Origin: an uncultured Prevotella sp.
GTDB taxonomy: Bacteria; Bacteroidota; Bacteroidia; Bacteroidales; Bacteroidaceae
DNA length: 37,274 nt
Assembly: GCA_945787895.1 (NCBI GenBank)
Contig: CALZJQ010000011.1
Coordinates: forward strand, 1-37,274
Reading direction: 5' to 3'
Of the stretch, positions 32,691 through 37,274 are shown in pieces (position 1 is the stretch's first letter; the number at the start of each line of letters is the position of its first letter). The notes beneath the pieces were generated by a model, which saw only the letters and a list, made by a program, of their open reading frames with translations, did not search any database and was not told the DNA's origin. The translations under genes were made by a program, and so were the position numbers.

Positions 32691-32752
32691 ATTGTTCGCT
32701 CTCAACTATACCAAGCTGAAGTGAACAGAATGTATGTGAATGACAAGAGTAG

Positions 32753-33949
32753 TTACTCACCGAGCATCTTTGTGATAGCCTCAGCCTTCTCTGTCTCACC
32801 GATGGCATTGTAAATCATGCGGAGCTGATAAGGCCAGTTGGAGATTACCTTGCGGTCAGGGTCCAGCTGCTGTACCTTCTCATAATAGTCCTTGGCCTCT
32901 GTGAGCGCAGCCTTTACCTTAGCGGCATTCTCTGTCGTAATCCTTCCATTGTTACTGAGTTTCTCGTTGAGGTCAAAGCCTTTGGAACTTGCGCACACGC
33001 CGAGGTTGAACCATACTGCCGTAAACTCAGGGTCAATCTCTACGGTTTTCTTGAAAGCATCAATGGCTCCATCCCAATCACGTGCGTTCATTGCGTTCTC
33101 ACCCTTGATAGCCCAAGCCATCTTATTCTTTGGATTTGCTGCGAGAACCTCATCGAGCACCTTTGCAGCCTTTTCCTTTTCTCCGAGACGGTCGTAGAGG
33201 GAAGCAATCTGTGGGAAATACTTCTCTGCATCAATCTGCTTGAGTTTCTCGATAAACTGGAGTGAATCCTCATGTGTCTTACACTGCTTGTCGAGGATGG
33301 CAATATAGATACCCTCAGAATCCTTTGCAGAAGCAGTGTCAGCCATTGCTATCTCAGCATATTTCTGTGCCGTAACGTAGTCTTCCTTCTGTGCATAGAG
33401 GTAAGCCAGCACGCGTGAAACATTTCCAGCATTCTGGTCTTTCTTGCCAGCAACCTCTGCAAAAAGAGAGCTGTTAGCAGAATTTACATAGCTCTTGAAA
33501 TACTTCATTGCGCCATCATTATCTTCCTTTTCCTGACACTCCTGACCTGCTACGATAAGGAGGACACGGAGGTTCTGCAGACGGTCGAGGTTTTTCTTGT
33601 GGAACTTTGGTGCTACCTTTCCTTTGTCGTTTGGCTCGTTATCATAGACGTCTGCCTGACATGCACTCTCAATAGCGTTATAGATGCTTTGAAAGTTGAC
33701 TGGATCTTTTTTACCTGTTGCAGCATTGAGCTGATACGTGTCGAAAGCAGCAGAAGCATCTTTGTATGCAATATCAGTAAGCATACCATAGCCTTTTGCT
33801 TTCTGCTCTGCTGAGAGACCAGAGAGCGCAGCGTTGAGAGCTGACGAAGCCTCGTCGAAAGACTTACCCTTCAACTGCTTCGTAATGTCTTGTGCGAACG
33901 ATGTGGTAGCCATCAGTGCTACCATCGCTGTAATAAACAACTTTTTCAT
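32753..33949 (-). CDS. Secreted tetratricopeptide-repeat protein
   Basis: A 398-residue exported protein with a type I signal peptide (MKKLFITAMVALMATTSFAQ). The mature part is helical and contains TPR-like units, most clearly YFPQIASLYDRLGEKEKAAKVLDEVLAANP and AWAIKGENAMNARDWDGAIDAFKKTVEIDP followed by AVWFNLG (about residues 243-320). The C-terminus ends in another pair (DYYEKVQQLDPDRKVISNW...). It probably acts as a periplasmic scaffold; the partner is unknown. It lies 96 nt downstream of gyrA on the same strand with no visible promoter of its own, so it may be read from the gyrA promoter past the hairpin at 33998-34031. Confidence 0.85.
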   Translation of the reverse strand: MKKLFITAMVALMATTSFAQDITKQLKGKSFDEASSALNAALSGLSAEQKAKGYGMLTDIAYKDASAAFDTYQLNAATGKKDPVNFQSIYNAIESACQADVYDNEPNDKGKVAPKFHKKNLDRLQNLRVLLIVAGQECQEKEDNDGAMKYFKSYVNSANSSLFAEVAGKKDQNAGNVSRVLAYLYAQKEDYVTAQKYAEIAMADTASAKDSEGIYIAILDKQCKTHEDSLQFIEKLKQIDAEKYFPQIASLYDRLGEKEKAAKVLDEVLAANPKNKMAWAIKGENAMNARDWDGAIDAFKKTVEIDPEFTAVWFNLGVCASSKGFDLNEKLSNNGRITTENAAKVKAALTEAKDYYEKVQQLDPDRKVISNWPYQLRMIYNAIGETEKAEAITKMLGE

Positions 33950-33997
33950 AAAAATAAGGTTTTGTTAATAGAGTTGGTTCTGGTTTTATTGATATTA

Positions 33998-34031
33998 ATG
34001 GCAGACGAACATGGTATTGTCCGCCTGCCAT
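33998..34031 (-). terminator. Hairpin between gyrA and the TPR gene
   Basis: ATGGCAG (33998-34004) pairs with CTGCCAT (34025-34031), and further short pairs continue inwards. The minus-strand flank after the stem is AT-rich but has no T-run, so termination may be partial. This would allow read-through into the TPR gene. Confidence 0.5.
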
Positions 34032-34045
34032 GTATAAAAAACATA

Positions 34046-36655
34046 TTATTCTTTATTATCAAGAGTCTCCTCTGACATTTCAGTGGTTTCAAAATCATCA
34101 GTCGTTCCTACCTCTGCATTTACATCTGAAGAATCATTGTCGATGATTTCTTCTGCATCTTCAGTAGTCTCCTCATCCTCATCAATATGCATTACCTTGC
34201 ATACACTGGCAATGTAGTCATTTTTCTTCTTCAGGTCAATAAGTTTTACTCCCTGAGTACCACGACTCATTACCCTACAACTTTCTACAGCGAAGCGAAT
34301 AGTGATACCGCTCTTGTTGATTATCATGAGGTCTTCATCGTCCTGCACATTGTCAATGGCAAGGAGATTGCCGGTCTTGTCCGTGATGTTGAGCGTCTTC
34401 ACACCCTTTGTTCCACGATTTGTCATGCGGTAATCTTCCACCTTGGTGCGCTTGCCGTAACCCTTCTCGCTGACTACCATGATTGTATCGTTGTCAGGGT
34501 CGTTGACGGCTATCATACCTATAACGACATTTTCCGGGTCTTCATCTATGGTGAGGTTCATGCCTCGTACACCTGTACTTACACGACCCATAGTGCGGAT
34601 GGCATTTTCATTAAACCTTACAGCCTTACCATTGCGGCTTGCAAGGATTATCTCATCGCTTCCATTGGTAAGCACTACGTTCACCACCTCGTCTCCTTCA
34701 AGGATATTGATGGCAATGACACCTTTTGCACGTACATGTGAATAGTCTGCAAGTTTTGTCTTCTTGACGATACCATTCCTTGTAGCAAAGACTACATTGT
34801 GACTTTGCAGGAAAGCAGGGTCAGAGAATTTCTGACTTTGTATCTCCAGTACGGCATTCACGGAGTCGCCCGTCTCAAGTTCGAGCATATTTTGTATGGC
34901 ACGTCCCTTTGAATCCTTAGCTCCTTCTGGTATCTCATAGCATTTGAGCCAGTGTACACGACCCTTGCGTGTAAAGAAGAGTAGCATATCGTGAGCATTT
35001 GCTACGTGAAGTTGTTCTGTAAAGTCTGCTTCACGGGTACGTGAACCACGTGAACCTACCCCACCCTTGCTCTGACTCTTGTAGTCAGCAAGTGGTGTGC
35101 GTTTGATATATCCAAGATGACTCATAGTGATTACCATGGCATCATTAGCGTAGAAGTCCTCTGGATTAAACTCTTCACTGGTGTATTTGATTTCAGTGCG
35201 ACGCTCGTCTCCGTATTTCTCTTTTACTTCAATGAGTTCGTCCTTCATCACCTTCTTGCAAAGTTCCGGGTCGTCAAGTATCTGCTGGAGATAAGCGATA
35301 AGCTTCTGCAATTCCTCAAACTCGGCGTGGAGCTCATCGACACGCAGTCCGGTAAGCTGTGAAAGACGCATATCTACAATCGCCTTGGACTGTATCTCAT
35401 CTATTTCAAACCTCTGCTCGAGAGCACGCTGTGCATCACTCGGATTCTTGGAAGCACGTATGATGCGCACTACCTCGTCAATGTTATCTACGGCAATGAT
35501 GAGTCCTTCGAGTATATGGGCACGGGCCTCAGCCTTAGCCTTGTCGAACTTTGTACGGCGAATGGTCACGTCATGCCTGTGCTCCACGAAATACCTTACA
35601 CAATCCTTCAGCGTCAGCAGGCGCGGGCGTCCCTTTACCAACGCTATGCAATTGACGGAGAACGAACTTTGCAGATTGGTCATCTTAAACAGTTTGTTCA
35701 TTACGACATTAGCATTGGCATCGCGTTTTACATCCACAACGATACGCATACCCTGACGTCCGGTCTCGTCATTGACATTGCTGATACCATCAATCTTTCC
35801 TTCCTTGACAAGTTCCGCAATGTATTCTATGAGCTGCTGTTTGTTGACACCGTAAGGTATTTCGGTAACGACAATCTTGTCGTGAGTGTCTTCACTTTCG
35901 ATTTCCGCCTTTGCACGTATTACAATTCGTCCCCTACCAGTCTCGTATGCATCTTTTACTCCCTGAATACCATATATATAAGCGCCTGTAGGAAAATCTG
36001 GAGCCTTAATATATTGCATCAATCCGTCGGTGTCGATGTCGGGATTGTCAATGTAGGCACAACATCCGTCAATGACTTCACCGAGATTGTGAGTAGGTAT
36101 ATTCGTAGCCATACCCACGGCAATACCATTACCTCCATTGACAAGTAGATTAGGAATCTTGGTAGGCATCACAGTGGGCTCCTGAAGTGTATCGTCGAAA
36201 TTGTTTGCCATATCGACGGTATTCTTCTCAAGGTCATCCATTACGTGCTCACCCATCTTTGCAAGCCTACACTCCGTATAACGCATGGCAGCCGCAGAGT
36301 CACCGTCGATGCTTCCAAAGTTACCCTGTCCGTCAACGAGGGTATAACGCATGTTCCAGTCCTGAGCCAGGCGAACGAGGGCACCATATACGGAAGAATC
36401 GCCGTGAGGGTGGTACTTACCGAGCACCTCTCCTACTACACGTGCGCATTTCTTGTAGGGATTGTTGCTCGTATTGCCGATGCCGAGCATACCGTACAGG
36501 ATACGTCTATGCACGGGCTTGAATCCATCTCTTACGTCAGGAAGAGCACGGGCAACGATTACCGACATCGAATAGTCGATATAAGAAGTCTGCATTTCTT
36601 CCTCGATATTGACCTGTATTATTCTGTCGCGGTCAATAGTCCTTGTTTCATCCAT
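34046..36655 (-). CDS. gyrA: DNA gyrase subunit A
   Basis: The breakage-reunion subunit of gyrase, which introduces negative supercoils. The 869-residue protein starts MDETRTIDRDRIIQVNIEEEMQTSYIDYSMSVIVARALPD. The catalytic Tyr126 lies in AAAMRYTECRL. The quinolone region reads KYHPHGDSSVYGALVRLAQDW, with Ser87 and Gly91 at the positions of E. coli Ser83 and Asp87. The GyrA-box-like motif QSKGGVG starts the C-terminal DNA-wrapping beta-pinwheel and supports gyrase rather than ParC. The C-terminal tail is strongly acidic (about 45 residues rich in Asp/Glu/Thr), a feature that in other gyrases tunes supercoiling. A consensus promoter lies at 36756-36786. Confidence 0.96.
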   Translation of the reverse strand: MDETRTIDRDRIIQVNIEEEMQTSYIDYSMSVIVARALPDVRDGFKPVHRRILYGMLGIGNTSNNPYKKCARVVGEVLGKYHPHGDSSVYGALVRLAQDWNMRYTLVDGQGNFGSIDGDSAAAMRYTECRLAKMGEHVMDDLEKNTVDMANNFDDTLQEPTVMPTKIPNLLVNGGNGIAVGMATNIPTHNLGEVIDGCCAYIDNPDIDTDGLMQYIKAPDFPTGAYIYGIQGVKDAYETGRGRIVIRAKAEIESEDTHDKIVVTEIPYGVNKQQLIEYIAELVKEGKIDGISNVNDETGRQGMRIVVDVKRDANANVVMNKLFKMTNLQSSFSVNCIALVKGRPRLLTLKDCVRYFVEHRHDVTIRRTKFDKAKAEARAHILEGLIIAVDNIDEVVRIIRASKNPSDAQRALEQRFEIDEIQSKAIVDMRLSQLTGLRVDELHAEFEELQKLIAYLQQILDDPELCKKVMKDELIEVKEKYGDERRTEIKYTSEEFNPEDFYANDAMVITMSHLGYIKRTPLADYKSQSKGGVGSRGSRTREADFTEQLHVANAHDMLLFFTRKGRVHWLKCYEIPEGAKDSKGRAIQNMLELETGDSVNAVLEIQSQKFSDPAFLQSHNVVFATRNGIVKKTKLADYSHVRAKGVIAINILEGDEVVNVVLTNGSDEIILASRNGKAVRFNENAIRTMGRVSTGVRGMNLTIDEDPENVVIGMIAVNDPDNDTIMVVSEKGYGKRTKVEDYRMTNRGTKGVKTLNITDKTGNLLAIDNVQDDEDLMIINKSGITIRFAVESCRVMSRGTQGVKLIDLKKKNDYIASVCKVMHIDEDEETTEDAEEIIDNDSSDVNAEVGTTDDFETTEMSEETLDNKE

Positions 36656-36755
36656 TATCTATCAGTTGTATTTATAATATATGTTTTTGTGACAAAATCG
36701 ATTTTCAGGGGTTTTCAGCGCATCTGAGCGACTTTGCCCTGTTTCTAACAATATG

Positions 36756-36786
36756 CAAAGATACGCAAAAACATTCAAACTACAAA
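36756..36786 (-). promoter_or_regulatory. Promoter of gyrA
   Basis: On the minus strand TTTG (36786-36783) and TATCTTTG (36763-36756) are separated by 19 nt, a full consensus match. The predicted start near 36749 leaves a leader of about 93 nt. The 397-nt gap 36656-37052 also holds the IS66 promoter and a possible short ORF. Confidence 0.8.
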
Positions 36787-36859
36787 CCAGAAAAGGCATT
36801 TTCCGCACGATTTTACACGTTTTTTAACTTTTACCCAACCATCAGTAACTATTCAGCGA

Positions 36860-36970
36860 TTAGGTTATAGCCCCAATAATTCCATTAAGCAAAACTCCGG
36901 GCAGCAGTAATTCCGTGTAGAAGTACGGCTGTTCTATCTGGATGGAATCTTGTGGCATAGGTTTCTTCAT
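36860..36970 (-). CDS. Possible 36-residue ORF, unknown
   Basis: ATG at 36970 to TAA at 36860 encodes a 36-residue peptide starting MKKPMPQDSIQIEQPYFYTE and ending in a hydrophobic stretch LLLPGVLLNGIIGAIT. No promoter or family is recognised. It lies between the gyrA promoter and the divergent IS66 promoter and could be chance or a remnant. A second short frame overlaps it (start 36985), which lowers confidence. Confidence 0.2.
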   Translation of the reverse strand: MKKPMPQDSIQIEQPYFYTELLLPGVLLNGIIGAIT

Positions 36971-37015
36971 CTGTTTGATTATTAGACATTTGTATCAAAA
37001 TTTGTTGCAAAAACA

Positions 37016-37047
37016 TTTGGTGGTTTCAGCTATTTTTCGTACCTTTG
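37016..37047 (+). promoter_or_regulatory. Promoter of the IS66-type transposase gene
   Basis: TTTG (37016-37019) and TACCTTTG (37040-37047) are spaced by 20 nt, a full consensus match. The predicted start lies within a few bases of the GTG at 37053, so the mRNA may be leaderless or translation may begin at ATG 37095. Confidence 0.75.
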
Positions 37048-37052
37048 CACTT

Positions 37053-37274
37053 GTGAATCAGAAGGTTACGGACATATCAAAAACACTGCAGGCCATGACG
37101 GAGGAGATGCGGTTGATGCGCGAGACTATTGACTCGCAGCATTCGGAAATCTGTAATCTCAACCGTAATGCAGATGCTCTGCACAAGGAGATTCGCAACT
37201 TGAGGAAAGAAAACAAGAAGCTTCGCGAGGAACTTGCCAAATACGAGAGGCCGGGGAAGAACTCCGGCAACAGC
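37053..37274 (+). CDS. IS66-family transposase, N-terminal part (cut by window edge)
   Basis: The open frame runs off the right edge. The visible part (GTG 37053; first in-frame ATG 37095) is a long charged coiled coil: EEMRLMRETIDSQHSEI, then KEIRNLRKENKKLREELAKY. It ends ERPGKNSGNS, the KNSxNSS/T signature that opens the zinc-finger region of IS66 TnpC proteins. That signature is the main evidence for the family. No TnpA or TnpB gene and no terminal inverted repeat is seen upstream, so this may be a solitary or variant IS66 member. Whether the element is intact cannot be judged. Confidence 0.7.
   Translation, partial: MNQKVTDISKTLQAMTEEMRLMRETIDSQHSEICNLNRNADALHKEIRNLRKENKKLREELAKYERPGKNSGNS

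Overview
The window looks like a chromosomal segment of a Bacteroidales bacterium, most likely Prevotella or a close relative. The gene set fits (DUF4296 lipoprotein, long LspA, eukaryote-like IleRS, an EF-G paralogue with the same start as Bacteroides EF-G2, and a GH133/GT4/GH57 glycogen cluster). So does the promoter grammar: at least seven intergenic sites match TTTG-N19/20-TAnnTTTG, the consensus of the Bacteroidetes primary sigma factor, and Shine-Dalgarno sequences are mostly absent. The genus is an inference from gene content and order; no 16S gene is present.

Layout. 1-9.9 kb is a long minus-strand run: ileS, a DksA/TraR-like regulator, lspA, a DUF4296 lipoprotein, a secreted six-hairpin glycosidase-like protein, recR, a small membrane protein, a GNAT acetyltransferase and a partial tRNA-Asp(GTC) with its own promoter. 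10.1-12.3 kb is the EF-G paralogue (fusA2 type), divergent from hemW at 12.7-13.8 kb. 14.2-19.05 kb is a minus-strand glycogen cluster: debranching enzyme, GT4 glycogen synthase-like enzyme, then a GH57 homologue that appears to have lost its catalytic residues and carries a histone-H1-like Lys/Ala tail. 19.3-22.4 kb holds a lipid-kinase-like gene translationally coupled to miaA, then gapA. 22.7-24.8 kb holds mscL, convergent with a two-domain protein that fuses a sugar-kinase-like domain to a RapZ C-terminal domain. 25.25-32.6 kb is a plus-strand operon thrA - apgM-like (probable homoserine kinase) - thrC - tex, ended by a strong terminator. 32.75-36.66 kb is a secreted TPR protein and gyrA on the minus strand. 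The right edge enters an IS66-type transposase gene with its own promoter.

Most of the genes are housekeeping. The threonine genes form a complete path from aspartate (aspartokinase, homoserine dehydrogenase, alternative homoserine kinase, threonine synthase) except for aspartate-semialdehyde dehydrogenase. The glycogen genes cover synthesis and debranching.

The most unusual feature is a dispersed family of intergenic repeats. Each copy has a G/T-rich arm built of 7-8 nt tandem units, a short core, and an A/C-rich inverted arm. There are about five clear copies plus partial ones. Each copy has its own unit sequence, two copies share a 46-nt core, and several abut or supply the TAG stop codon of the neighbouring minus-strand gene. 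I know of no described family that matches. Other points worth attention are the GH57 pseudoenzyme, the EF-G paralogue without its catalytic His, the swapped HIGH motif of IleRS, and the kinase-RapZ fusion.
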